DNA of 64,000 nt from CBDCMJ01 sp965218875 (GTDB lineage Bacteria > Chloroflexota > Dehalococcoidia > Lucifugimonadales > UBA3495): contig CBDCMJ010000001.1 in the NCBI GenBank assembly GCA_965218875.1, positions 1 to 64,000 of the forward strand. The letters are read 5' to 3'. Of this stretch, positions 7,836 to 16,440 are shown piece after piece. Under the pieces are notes generated by a model, which did no database searches, had not been told where the DNA came from, and worked only from the letters and a program-made list of their open reading frames with translations. Positions within the stretch are counted from its first letter, which is position 1, and the number at the start of each line of letters is the position of its first letter. A program made the translations under genes and the position numbers.

Positions 7836-9232
7836 TACAACCTCCCAACGAAACGCCCCGGGTTGAGGGTTCCCGATGGGTCGAATTTGTTCTTGATGCG
7901 GCGCATAATCTCCATTCCCTGGAAGGAATCGCCCCATACGTCCAACTGTTGCTTGACTGGCAGAGGACACTGCTCCACTACGGCGGAACCTCCCAACCAG
8001 CCGGCCAATTCCCTGGCACGACGGACGGCATCCACCGCAGTTTCAGCTGCAAGGCCGGCTGCCACTCCCGACACCGGGAAATCATCGCCCCCACGCAACT
8101 TCCACAGCAAACGCATCTCCCCCCACCCGACATCGGCCACAATACCCGGAGCCACCCCCAGCGAATCGTCCCCCCAGAAGGCCGTAGACGCCTGCGCCAT
8201 CGCCGAGGGCGGCAGGTTGACTTTCAGAACCAGGTCGGGAGCGGTGTCAGGAGACCAACCCAGGTCAGTGAGGCTGCGGACCAGAGCGAGAGTCTCATCC
8301 TCACCCAATTGTTGTATTCGCCGGGCGGATGTGTCCTCCAGTTGTTGCCTGCCGCCTTCCATGCTCCTTCGTACTCCGAGTGACCGTCCAAAATAGAATG
8401 CCAAAACCTGGGCCCCGGCGCCGGGGCCAGAGGGCTCGGCAGCCTCCCCTACCCCAGTTTGGGCGTTGCCCAGTATCCGGGCAATCGGGCCATTGATCAC
8501 CTGGATGGCCTGCGGAGCGTGTACCTGTCCTCTAAGGGCGTTGGCTCCGGCCAGGGCCTTGCCCACCCCTGAGTATTCCGCAGCCAAGCATCCCCAGGCG
8601 GTAGGACGGGGAGCCAACTTGAAGGACGCCTCAACAATCACGCCCAAGGTACCCAGGGAGCCGGTGTACAGCTTGTTCAGGTCGTAGCCGGTGACATTCT
8701 TGACCACGCGACCCCCGGCCTTGGTCTCCACCCCCTGGCTGCTGATTACGCCGATGCCGATGAGCCAGTCGCGGGGCAACCCGTAACTGGACCGCAGCGG
8801 CCCGCAGGTGTTGGCCGCCAAGACGCCCCCCACGGTCGCCCGGTGCGACAACGGGGCTTCCAGGGGCACTATCTTGGCCTCGGCAGCCAGCAGCTGTTGT
8901 AGTTGGGCCAGGGTAACGCCGGACTCTACCGTCACCGTAAGGTCGGCAGGCTGGAAGTCCAGCACTTGGTCCAGCCGGGTCAGATCCAGCAGTAAATCTA
9001 CCCGGCGGGGCGGATTTCCCAGGGACAACTGGGTGCCACCACCACAGGGAATTACGGCCAGCCCCTTCGACGACGCCCAGCGCAACACTTCGGCCACCTC
9101 ATCCCGGCTGGCTGGCTGGACCGCCACCCGGGGCGTTGCGCCATCAACAGAGTACTGTGGCAGTCGTTGACCGTCTACTGCGGCATCCCTGCCCAGCAGG
9201 TCGGCCAGCTGTTGCTCAAGGGAAGGCGACAA
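7835..9232 (-). CDS. glcE: FAD-binding glycolate oxidase subunit GlcE-like
   Basis: 465 residues with a PCMH-type FAD domain: VIPCGGGTQLSLGN, ESGVTLAQLQ, SHRATVGGVLAANTCGPLRSSYG, VKNVTGYDLNKLYTGSLGTLGVI. GlcE subunits have the FAD_binding_4 fold and a short C-terminal part and work with GlcD and GlcF in oxidation of glycolate or related 2-hydroxyacids. The last residues (LNPGRFVG) match the usual family ending. Starts 11 bp after glcD and is coupled to glcF by TAATG, so the three genes are one operon. The exact 2-hydroxyacid cannot be read from the sequence. Confidence 0.92.
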   Translation of the reverse strand: MSPSLEQQLADLLGRDAAVDGQRLPQYSVDGATPRVAVQPASRDEVAEVLRWASSKGLAVIPCGGGTQLSLGNPPRRVDLLLDLTRLDQVLDFQPADLTVTVESGVTLAQLQQLLAAEAKIVPLEAPLSHRATVGGVLAANTCGPLRSSYGLPRDWLIGIGVISSQGVETKAGGRVVKNVTGYDLNKLYTGSLGTLGVIVEASFKLAPRPTAWGCLAAEYSGVGKALAGANALRGQVHAPQAIQVINGPIARILGNAQTGVGEAAEPSGPGAGAQVLAFYFGRSLGVRRSMEGGRQQLEDTSARRIQQLGEDETLALVRSLTDLGWSPDTAPDLVLKVNLPPSAMAQASTAFWGDDSLGVAPGIVADVGWGEMRLLWKLRGGDDFPVSGVAAGLAAETAVDAVRRARELAGWLGGSAVVEQCPLPVKQQLDVWGDSFQGMEIMRRIKNKFDPSGTLNPGRFVGRL

Positions 9233-9243
9233 GAAGTTAGTCC

Positions 9244-10668
9244 TCAGATGTACATGCCCGGCGCGGGACGGTGGGCCGCCGGTTGGTGGGCCTCCCCATC
9301 GGGGAAAATCTTACCGGGGTTGATGCGGTTGGCCGGTGCGAAGGCGTCGCGCACCTGCTGCATCGCCGCCATGTCCTCATCACTGTACACCAGAGGCATG
9401 AAGTGTTTCTTTTCCAGACCGATACCATGCTCGCCGCTTAGAGTTCCCCCCATCGCCACGCAATACTCCATCAACTCGGCAGCCCCGGCCATTGCCCTTT
9501 CCGAAACGCCGGGCTCCCGTTCATCAAAGAGCATACAGGGATGCAGGTTTCCGTCCCCGGCATGGAACACGTTGGCGATGATGATGCCGTACTTCTCACT
9601 GACTTCGCTGACCTTTCGCAGCACCTGGGTCAGCCGGGTACGGGGCACCACTCCATCGACCAGGAAGTAGTTGGGGGCGATGGCTCCAAAAGCTCCGAAG
9701 GCGGTCTTACGTCCTACCCATAGCTTTTCTCGCTCCTGCTCGTCTTCCGCCACCCTTACGTCCGTAGCTCCCGTATCCCACAGGGCGCTCTCCACCTCGC
9801 GGCTCAGTTCTTCCACCTCGCCCCTGAGCCCTTCCAGTTCGATCAGAAGCACCGCGCCCGCGTCCTCCGGGTATCCGGCGTCCATGACACTCTGAACGGC
9901 GCGAATGGTCTGGGCGTCGATCATCTCCAGGGCCGCTGGCAGAATGCCGTGCCCAATGACCGCCGATACCGCGGTGCAGGCCGAATCAATATCCGGGAAG
10001 ACGCCCAGAAAGGTCCTGACCGTTTCCGGCACCGGCAGCAGCCGTACCATAATCTTGGTGGCAAGCCCGAAGGTCCCTTCGGAACCGACGAAGACTCCCC
10101 GCAGGTCGTACCCCGGCACTTCCCTGACCATGCTGCCCAATTGGACCATTGAACCGTCTTCCAAAACCACCTCCATACCCAGCACGTGGTTGGTGGTGGT
10201 GCCATAAGCCAGGCAGTGGGGCCCGCCCGCGTTCTCGGCAATGTTGCCCCCGAGGCTGCAAGCCCGCTGACTGGAAGGGTCGGGAGCGTAGCGCATACCC
10301 AGCTTTCGGACATGGGTATCCAGATCCAGATTTATGACGCCCGGCTCCACCGTGGCGATCCGGTTTTCGGTGTCGACTTCCAGAATGCGATTCATCCGGG
10401 TCATGGAAATCTGGATGCCCTCGGGCGGCGTGATGGCCCCTCCGCTGAGGCCGGTTCCCGAACCCCGGCCTACCACGGGAATGCCCTCGGCGTAGGCCAG
10501 GGCCATGACCTGCGCCACCTCCGCGCCGGATGCGGGCAAGACCACTGCTCGGGGCATGGAACGGTCGACCGACCCGTCGTACTCGTAGACCAACAAGTCC
10601 TCGGGGTGGAACACCACGTTACCCTCGCCGACGACGGCCTGTAGCTGTTGCAAAAGAGGCTGATCCAC
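9244..10668 (-). CDS. glcD: FAD-linked 2-hydroxyacid (glycolate) oxidase catalytic subunit
   Basis: 474 residues. The FAD_binding_4 domain at residues about 40-215 has VVGRGSGTGLSGGA, SLGGNIAENAGGPHCLAYG and GYDLRGVFVGSEGTFG. The FAD-oxidase C-terminal domain ends with the metal-binding HAGDGNLHP and GTLSGEHGIGLEK motifs and INPGKIFPDG. This is full length for GlcD or D-lactate dehydrogenase-like proteins. As first gene of the operon it supplies the hydroxyacid-oxidising flavoprotein, and reducing equivalents pass through GlcF. Confidence 0.94.
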   Translation of the reverse strand: MDQPLLQQLQAVVGEGNVVFHPEDLLVYEYDGSVDRSMPRAVVLPASGAEVAQVMALAYAEGIPVVGRGSGTGLSGGAITPPEGIQISMTRMNRILEVDTENRIATVEPGVINLDLDTHVRKLGMRYAPDPSSQRACSLGGNIAENAGGPHCLAYGTTTNHVLGMEVVLEDGSMVQLGSMVREVPGYDLRGVFVGSEGTFGLATKIMVRLLPVPETVRTFLGVFPDIDSACTAVSAVIGHGILPAALEMIDAQTIRAVQSVMDAGYPEDAGAVLLIELEGLRGEVEELSREVESALWDTGATDVRVAEDEQEREKLWVGRKTAFGAFGAIAPNYFLVDGVVPRTRLTQVLRKVSEVSEKYGIIIANVFHAGDGNLHPCMLFDEREPGVSERAMAGAAELMEYCVAMGGTLSGEHGIGLEKKHFMPLVYSDEDMAAMQQVRDAFAPANRINPGKIFPDGEAHQPAAHRPAPGMYI

Positions 10669-10867
10669 GCTTTCTCCCGGGCCACCTACTGGCTTCGATA
10701 ATAGACCAAAGGCTGGGTCAAGGCAAGAAAGAACGGACTTAACTGCACTACTCAGTTATCGACCCCTGGCTGCTCCACGCCAACACCACCCACACCGGCG
10801 AGCGCGCTACAATAGAGGGGTACTCGGCACGAGGAAACGTCCGGGTCGGATTCCTGAGGAGGCCACA
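10669..10867. other. divergent intergenic region, no gene
   Basis: It separates glcD (minus) from the small gene at 10868 (plus). A TACAAT at 10808-10813 could be a -10 box for the plus-strand gene, but no good -35 is visible. The SD for the plus-strand gene is TGAGGAGG. Confidence 0.4.
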
Positions 10868-11134
10868 ATGAGACCCTACGATTGGTACGCCCGGGCCAAG
10901 GCCCGGCTGGAGCAATTTCTTCCCGGGCTCGACCCAGACTTGGAGGTCGACATAGACACTACCAACGTCACTCCGGATGACGACAGCGGGGTATACAACA
11001 CCTTTGTCCTGGTCTTTTATCACGCATCCAACGAAAACCTTCACTGGACCATGGAGATTCGTATGGACGAAGATTACATCGAGCGTGAACTGGAGGAAAT
11101 TGTGACCCGGATTTACTTCGAGCGGGTGGAGTAG
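10868..11134 (+). CDS. small acidic protein of unknown function
   Basis: 88 residues beginning RPYDWYARAKARLEQFLPGLD and ending RELEEIVTRIYFERVE, strongly acidic, with no signal peptide, membrane segment or cysteine. A good SD (TGAGGAGG, 6 nt from ATG) supports translation. I do not recognise the family. It stands alone between the divergent glc operon and the convergent CYTH gene. Confidence 0.65.
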   Translation: MRPYDWYARAKARLEQFLPGLDPDLEVDIDTTNVTPDDDSGVYNTFVLVFYHASNENLHWTMEIRMDEDYIERELEEIVTRIYFERVE

Positions 11135-11198
11135 CTTGCGGTGCCCTGGACATGGAGACCGTCATGAGCGCCCGGACACAGGAATTAGGAGCGGATGG

Positions 11199-11726
11199 CT
11201 ATGCCGCTGGAGTTACGAGGTCTTCGTTGGAACCGGCGATGTAAGGACCCAGAAGGGGTTCCAAACGAATGCGGAGTTCCGCCAATTGATCTTCGATATC
11301 CCGGCCGTCTTCAGCTAGTACTTCGATCTCAAAGATTTGCCCGATGTCTTCCACCATATCCAGGTTGAAGACGATATTCTCCTTACGCCAGTGTTCACGT
11401 TGCTTGCGAACAATGGCCCGAATCCCGAGGGCGGTATCCAACATCTCTTTGACTTGAAGGTCGTTTACTTCCCAGATTTGGAAGTGACTTGTTCGGGTGC
11501 CCGTCTCCTGTCGGTCATAGTAGTAAATGATGCGCCTTTCCCCATTCTCGACACGCAACTTGAGTCGCCGGGGTTCCTCTTCGGCTCCCAAGGTCGGTAG
11601 GTGGTAGAAGAAGTCCACCTGTTCCTTTACTCCAATTAAGACTGCTCCGAGATCGCGTAGAAGCTGACGTACTGGGACGAAATCCGGGCAATAGGCCTTA
11701 ATCTCCCGGCTCAGATGAATATTCAC
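11199..11726 (-). CDS. CYTH-domain protein (class IV adenylate cyclase/triphosphatase-like)
   Basis: 175 residues. The start SREIKAYCP matches the CYTH signature (E-x-K near the N-terminus), followed by QVDFFYHLP, RRLKLRVENGERRIIYYYDR, KQREHWRKENIVFNLDMVEDIGQIFEIEV and the final glutamates of the tunnel fold. CYTH enzymes act on triphosphate substrates (ATP to cAMP, thiamine triphosphate or polyphosphate), and this protein looks closest to the CyaB/class IV group. GTG 11726 is chosen because it is preceded by GGGAG at 8 nt and puts E-x-K at the expected position. An ATG at 11807 would add an unrelated N-terminal stretch. Confidence 0.8.
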   Translation of the reverse strand: MNIHLSREIKAYCPDFVPVRQLLRDLGAVLIGVKEQVDFFYHLPTLGAEEEPRRLKLRVENGERRIIYYYDRQETGTRTSHFQIWEVNDLQVKEMLDTALGIRAIVRKQREHWRKENIVFNLDMVEDIGQIFEIEVLAEDGRDIEDQLAELRIRLEPLLGPYIAGSNEDLVTPAA

Positions 11727-12114
11727 CTTAATGACTCCCGCAGTGGTCAGTTTCTCACTAAGAATGTCATTTCGGGCCGGGAGAATGCAAGCCGGGGTAT
11801 TTGCCAACCCAAGCCTGTTTCAGGGAATTCGCCGAATGAACGGCTTGGTAACCCGTATTGAGGGCTCCTTACTCCCTGCAATAGTCTGACTTGCACTCCC
11901 CACGGGCGGATGTGTTCATCTAGCCCTGTTGGCCAAGGACGCCGCAGAAGGGACCTACACACTTGGTTGGTGGCTGGAGAAAGACCGGCCTCCGAGGTTG
12001 TCCGGGAAGAAGGAAGATACTGTCGGCCGTTGTGCTGTTCTACGCTCGGCCCATTGGCCTGGAAACTTGGGGAGGAATTTTCACGGAAATCCACGCAGTC
12101 CTGCTACGTACCGT

Positions 12115-12266
12115 CTAAACCAATACCAAGGTGGGATGTGCATTTCGGGATCTTGAATACGACCGAAAGGACTCCACGGCTCCTCATATCACCTTCAGCC
12201 CCAACTGGGTCGCCACCGACAGTGTGGTCTAGCAATATGTACATTTCACCTTGGCTTTAGTTTAGG
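12115..12266. mobile_element. IS630-derived MITE, about 152 bp
   Basis: The left end CTAAACCAATACCAAGGTG followed by GGATGTGCATTT is nearly the left end of the IS630 element at 4512. The right end is the inverted counterpart (CACCTTGGCTTTAGTTTAGG). No transposase is encoded. It is a non-autonomous relative that could be mobilised by the nearby IS630 transposase. Flanking TA is not clear. The surroundings (11727-12114 and 12267-12832) show no gene. Confidence 0.85.
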
Positions 12267-12832
12267 TTTGAAGGTATCCGGCATCTCCGACGTGTCTCTT
12301 ATCCGGGGTGTAAGGGCTCCAAGCAAGCGGACTCCTTGGCTCTCGCTGCTCCGGAAGCCGCCTTTCCATAATGCAGTCCCCGGCTAGGGAAGTTCGGCCA
12401 CATCCGACCGGCTGCTGCCCACATCCCAGCTCAAAAACCGGGAGGGCATGGTTGACGTGGACGCCGCAGTTACCGGCTAGCCAGCCAACGCACACCTTAT
12501 AGACCGCTTATAGACCGCCCCAGACGCCTATGGAAGACCCTAGCCGACCCAGGGGCTCGTAACGTCGGACAAGGGGAATCTCCTCCCTTTCGTGGGAGCT
12601 TCGTAGCCTGTGGTCGCCACCGTATACCTGCAATCCTGGTGCCCGGACAAATGGAACTGACACGCCCGACGCGTTGGACCCGCCAGGCACTGTCAGCAGA
12701 TTTTCGCCAAACCTGGATGCCCGAGAGCATTATCACCTGGCAACGGTTTTTCCTATCTTCTTGAACCGCAACGGCCTAGGCAGAAGCCTTCCTCTAAGCT
12801 ATGACTTTTCCCTATGCGCAAGGGAAATGCCC

Positions 12833-12861
12833 TTGCTACACCGCCGGAGCATTGATATAAT
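12833..12861 (+). promoter_or_regulatory. promoter of tRNA-Ile
   Basis: TTGCTA (12833-12838), 17 nt, perfect TATAAT (12856-12861), placed 16 bp before the mature tRNA start. Confidence 0.75.
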
Positions 12862-12877
12862 CAACCGCGTCATGCTT

Positions 12878-12954
12878 GGGCCTGTAGCTCAGGTGGTTAG
12901 AGCGCGGTCCTGATAAGACCGAGGTCGTTGGTTCGAGTCCATCCAGGCCCACCA
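12878..12954 (+). tRNA. tRNA-Ile (anticodon GAT), CCA encoded
   Basis: 77 nt with a 7-bp acceptor stem GGGCCTG/CAGGCCC, D arm, anticodon loop CTGATAA with GAT, T arm GTTCGAGTC, and encoded CCA. The 3' half overlaps the end of the serine recombinase frame on the other strand, which marks the tRNA as the attachment site of the mobile element. Confidence 0.97.
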
Positions 12955-14531
12955 TGCGTTACTGTAGACAGAACCGGGGCGCTCAGGGCGATTTCCTGAG
13001 CGTCCCTGCCTTTTATCGGGCTGTCCTTCGGTGTGGGAATGGTGTAGCGGATGGTGGCTTTGCCGGGGACCACGCCGATCTCCTTGACGAATGACCGGAT
13101 GAAGGCCCTGGTCTCGGTCAACTCGCTCTCCATCAGGAAGTTGCTCATCTCCTTCACGTAGGCGGCGATAGTCTCCTCGTCGCCCAATCCCTGCATCCGC
13201 ACGGCCAGGATGGCCCTTGCTTCATCGGCGGCAATCTCCAGCCTCTCCTGCCGTTCCTTATGCTCCCGGATGCGGGGCAGGATGTCATTGATCTCCAGGT
13301 CGGTGGTCTCCACCGCCTGCCAAAGCCGGTCCAACCGCCGGCGTATCTCGTTCAGCTCCTCATCAACGGCCTCCGCCTTCTCCCGCTGCTCCTTGATCAC
13401 GCTGTCCAGTTCTTCGTTGACCAGCTTGACCAGTTCCCGGATGTTGCTCTCGGTGAGGATGTTCTCCCGTATCGAGTCGATGATCATCCGCTCGAACCGC
13501 TTGGAGTTGAGCCTGGGAGTGTCGCAGGCACCCTGCCCCCGCTTCAGGAGGGAGTGGCAGACGTAGTAGGTGAACTGGCCGCTCTTGGCCTCGTGGGCGG
13601 TGAGGGCCTTGTCACAGGTCTCGCACCTGACTATTCCGCTGAGCAGGTAGGGGCTGGCGGCGCGGCGGGGATGTATCTTGGCCGGGGCTTTGGAGCCAAG
13701 GATGGCGGACACCCGCTCGAATTCGTCTCGTGAGACGATGGCGGGGAAAGCGTTGTCCACCCGCACCGGCGGCACGTTATCCTTGGCGCGGCTGCCCCAT
13801 ATCAACGTTCCGGTGTAGGTCTCGTTGGTGAGAATCCGGTGGATGGTGGTCTTGGTCCAGCGGCTCCCCTGGGGGCTGGCGATGCCCTCCCTGTTCAGGG
13901 TCTTGGTGATGTCCAGGGTGCTGGTCCCGAGAAGGGCCATCTGGAAGATGCGGCGCACCACGCCGTCGGCGGGCGGATCAAGCTCCAGCTTGGGGCGCTT
14001 CTTGGCTCCGTCCTGAACCGGCACCTTCCGGTAGCCGTAGGGGGAATAGGTGGAAATCCAGAAGCCACGGGAGGCGGCCTCCCGCATTCCCCGCAAAACC
14101 TCCTGGGCAAGATTTTCCGAGTAAAATTCGTCCAGGCTCTCGATGATGGCCTCCATCAGCTTGCCGGTGGGGGAGTCGTCGGCGTGCTCGGTGATGGAGG
14201 TTACCCTGATGCCCCGCTTGCGGAGCATGGACTTGAAGGCCACGGCGTGCTCCCGCTTGCGGGTGAAGCGCGAGAATTTCCAGACAAGGATTTCCTGGAA
14301 AGGGGAGTCGGACAGACTGGCCTCGTCCAGCATCCGGCGGAACTGGGGCCGGTCTGCGATGCGGCCGCTCTCGGCCTCGTCGATGTACTCGCGGGCGACT
14401 ACATAGCCGTTCTTTTCGGCGTAGTCCCGGAGCGCCCGAAGCTGGGCGGCGACGGAGAGGTCCACGTCCTGGCGGTCGCTGGAAACCCGGGCGTACAGGG
14501 CAGCCGGGGTCAGGTCATATCGTTCATTCAT
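12897..14531 (-). CDS. large serine recombinase (integrase) of the mobile element
   Basis: 544 residues. The N-terminal resolvase domain (1-150) has LYARVSSDRQD with the nucleophilic Ser near residue 17, EAESGRIADRPQFRRML and LVWKFSRFTRKREHA. The recombinase domain follows at about 160-260 (YGYRKVP, REGIASPQGSRWTKTTIHRIL, YTGTLIWG). A zinc ribbon lies at about 300-335 (CETCDKA...CHSLLKRGQGACDTP), then a long coiled coil, typical of the phiC31-like family. The final residues GPGWTRTNDLGLIRTAL are the antisense of the tRNA-Ile 3' half, so the present stop is an outcome of integration. Eight-base overlap (ATGAATGA) with the upstream RHH gene. Confidence 0.93.
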   Translation of the reverse strand: MNERYDLTPAALYARVSSDRQDVDLSVAAQLRALRDYAEKNGYVVAREYIDEAESGRIADRPQFRRMLDEASLSDSPFQEILVWKFSRFTRKREHAVAFKSMLRKRGIRVTSITEHADDSPTGKLMEAIIESLDEFYSENLAQEVLRGMREAASRGFWISTYSPYGYRKVPVQDGAKKRPKLELDPPADGVVRRIFQMALLGTSTLDITKTLNREGIASPQGSRWTKTTIHRILTNETYTGTLIWGSRAKDNVPPVRVDNAFPAIVSRDEFERVSAILGSKAPAKIHPRRAASPYLLSGIVRCETCDKALTAHEAKSGQFTYYVCHSLLKRGQGACDTPRLNSKRFERMIIDSIRENILTESNIRELVKLVNEELDSVIKEQREKAEAVDEELNEIRRRLDRLWQAVETTDLEINDILPRIREHKERQERLEIAADEARAILAVRMQGLGDEETIAAYVKEMSNFLMESELTETRAFIRSFVKEIGVVPGKATIRYTIPTPKDSPIKGRDAQEIALSAPVLSTVTHGGPGWTRTNDLGLIRTAL

Positions 14532-14751
14532 TAGCTCCTCCTTCGGTCACTTCCTGGGTTGTATGGCGGGAGCGCAGCCGTTCCAGTCGTTCCCGCCGGC
14601 GCAACTCCCTTTCTTCCATGTACAGGCGGAGAGCCTCCCGCACCAGCTCGCTCATGTTGCGGCCCTCCTCGCGCATCACGGCCTGAACCTGCTCCGCCAT
14701 TTCGGGCGGCAGGGAGAACGTGATGGTCCTGGAAATCCTGCGTGGGGGCAT
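14524..14751 (-). CDS. ribbon-helix-helix regulator coupled to the recombinase
   Basis: 75 residues: ISRTITFSLPPEMAEQVQAVMREEG, NMSELVREALRLYM and a charged tail. It is an RHH fold protein of the CopG/Arc type and a paralogue of 716-940. Such proteins bind DNA as dimers of dimers and usually repress their own operon. Position, 8-bp overlap and shared promoter indicate that it controls recombinase synthesis. A role as excision or directionality factor is possible but unproven. Confidence 0.85.
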   Translation of the reverse strand: MPPRRISRTITFSLPPEMAEQVQAVMREEGRNMSELVREALRLYMEERELRRRERLERLRSRHTTQEVTEGGANE

Positions 14752-14795
14752 CGTCTCTCTTTTTGCTTGAGTGTGTATTAGGTTGTCTTACTATC

Positions 14796-14824
14796 CATCA
14801 TCGGACTTCCGGCCTTCTCTGTCA
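14796..14824 (-). promoter_or_regulatory. candidate promoter of the RHH-recombinase operon
   Basis: On the minus strand, TTGACA (14824-14819), 17 nt, GATGAT (14801-14796). The same block stands before the truncated module at 635-664. The -35 box overlaps the last codons of the ImmA-like gene upstream. Confidence 0.6.
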
Positions 14825-15760
14825 AGAAGCCGCCGTCGCCAGGCGCCTGCGGGCGTGAGGGTTCCGACAATGCCAATCAGCTCTGCCGAGCTGCGGGGCC
14901 AGCACTGCCCGGTCGCCGTAGGGCACGGCGACGACCCCCACCTTGGCCACCCGCCCCTTCCACAATACGGGCTTGGCGGCTATGGCGATACCGTCCTCCT
15001 CGGCGTACTCCGGCCTTCCGCTCCGGACCGCCTGCTCGGCCAGGGAGCCGGAGGGCAAGTCCTTGCCGGGACGGGGAACGCCGCTCCGCCAACCGCAGAA
15101 CAGGGGGGAACCCGGTGGACCAAAACCCGCCGTCCGTTTCACCACCGCGGCCCTGAATGACTCCGGATTGACCGGGTCGGGCCAGCCCGACGGGTCTCCC
15201 TTATCTTTGCACTCGTACAGCAGCGCAACCAGGGGCTGCCGGCGCATCACCTCGGCCAGACGCATCGCAACCGAGGCGTAGGAGCACTGGAACACCCCCT
15301 GGAGGACCACCACGTCCAGCCCACTGACCAGGGCGTAGGCGGTGAACGTGTCTCGCGGCATCAACACCGCCGCCGCGAAACGGTCGGCCTCCCGGCACAC
15401 GCGGCGCTCCGGCGGGTCATCGGAGTACAGGGCGAACAGGGTCTCGTGAATGATCTCGTAAGCCTCATGGAGCACGGTGTGGGCCTTGGCCCCTTCCCAC
15501 AGGTCCTCCCGGTAGTAGATGTCGTACTGGCCCCTGGGGGCCCCGAAGTGGACCCCCTTCAACCCGTCCAGGGGTCTGCCCGACACGGTGCCGAAACCGG
15601 CGTCCCGTAGCAGGACGGCCAGTTCCACGACGGTGGGGCGAGCGGAAAGGTGAAAGAATTCTGTGAAAGCGGCGGCCAGCCGCTCGGGCTCCAGTCTCTC
15701 CCGGAACAGTTCGTCGTCCAGCAACTTGTGGCAGAAGTCGTCCAGGGTCACAGTCATCAC
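14822..15760 (-). CDS. ImmA/IrrE-like metallopeptidase family protein
   Basis: 312 residues. The centre reads TVLHEAYEIIHETL and later CREADRFAAAVLMPRDTF, the two hallmarks of ImmA/IrrE (COG2856): a zinc-binding HExxH-type helix and the E-x2-xFA---LMP segment. Here the helix reads H-E-x-x-E rather than H-E-x-x-H, with another His three residues on, so catalysis is uncertain. In ICEs, ImmA cleaves or inactivates the partner XRE repressor. Its start overlaps the XRE gene stop by 4 bp, fixing the pair. The extra C-terminal 130 residues are not recognised. Confidence 0.75.
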   Translation of the reverse strand: MMTVTLDDFCHKLLDDELFRERLEPERLAAAFTEFFHLSARPTVVELAVLLRDAGFGTVSGRPLDGLKGVHFGAPRGQYDIYYREDLWEGAKAHTVLHEAYEIIHETLFALYSDDPPERRVCREADRFAAAVLMPRDTFTAYALVSGLDVVVLQGVFQCSYASVAMRLAEVMRRQPLVALLYECKDKGDPSGWPDPVNPESFRAAVVKRTAGFGPPGSPLFCGWRSGVPRPGKDLPSGSLAEQAVRSGRPEYAEEDGIAIAAKPVLWKGRVAKVGVVAVPYGDRAVLAPQLGRADWHCRNPHARRRLATAAS

Positions 15761-16164
15761 TCCAGCAGCGTTTTGTTGGTGAAACGCTCGTACATCTCCA
15801 CGATGAACCGCTTGGCGTTGAGAGACAGGGGACCGTCGGGCCGGGTGCCCACCCGGAAGGCGGGGTCGGACAGCACGTACTGGTAGGCCCGTTCCACCTC
15901 CAGGGCCTCGTCGGAGTGGAGGCCCGACTGGCCCAGGTGCCCGGCCTGCCGGATCAAATCCTCGGCGTCCACGTTGTAGGCGAAGGCCAGTTTGCGCAGC
16001 AGGTTGGCGCCGGGCGGGCGCTCTCCCCTTTCGATCTTGGAGAGATAGGAACTGGACACCCCGGTAAGCCGGTTCACGTCCCGCAGGCTGAGGCCGCCCC
16101 TGAGACGCCGCAGCAACGGCCCCAGGTTCTCACCCCGTTGCTGTTGTTCGTCAAGCTCTTCCAT
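15757..16164 (-). CDS. XRE-family repressor
   Basis: 135 residues. A helix-turn-helix at about 15-75 (LGPLLRRLRGGLSLRDVNRLTGVSSSYLSKIERGERPP, then LRKLAFAYNVDAEDLIRQAG) is followed by a C-terminal part of 55 residues. It forms an operon with the ImmA-like gene, as in ICEBs1-type repressor/anti-repressor pairs, and faces the divergent small HTH cluster across 276 bp. Likely master repressor of the element (inference). Confidence 0.88.
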   Translation of the reverse strand: MEELDEQQQRGENLGPLLRRLRGGLSLRDVNRLTGVSSSYLSKIERGERPPGANLLRKLAFAYNVDAEDLIRQAGHLGQSGLHSDEALEVERAYQYVLSDPAFRVGTRPDGPLSLNAKRFIVEMYERFTNKTLLE

Positions 16165-16229
16165 GACTCACCCCCATCCCCGCGAAAGCTGCCTTATCGC
16201 TCCGCGCCCCTGCCGGTAACATTCCTGCT

Positions 16230-16264
16230 CCATTATAGCTTCTTTGTTGCTACATTATGGCTAC
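16230..16264. promoter_or_regulatory. regulatory motif shared with 29689-29722
   Basis: CCATTATAGCTTCTTTGTTG followed by CTACATTATGGCTAC. The site at 29.69 kb keeps the central GCTTCTTTGTTGCT and the same frame of flanking bases. It lies between the divergent XRE/ImmA operon and the HTH cluster, so it is a candidate operator. Confidence 0.45.
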
Positions 16265-16440
16265 AAATGAGCAAGCACTTTGGTTACTGCTTGCTGTATA
16301 GACGCCTTTTCCATTGATGAGCACGACTGCTGATTGCTACACTTCCTTCGTCAGAACAACTGTCCTACTGGCAGAGTATACAACCAGGCGCGGCGAAGCG
16401 CCACCGGCGGCAAACGCCGGGTTTTCGGAAGGTCCATCTT

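Noticed and set aside
6525..8396. Plus-strand frames opposite glcF and glcE
   Set aside because: Antisense of well-conserved Fe-S and FAD proteins; no start signals.
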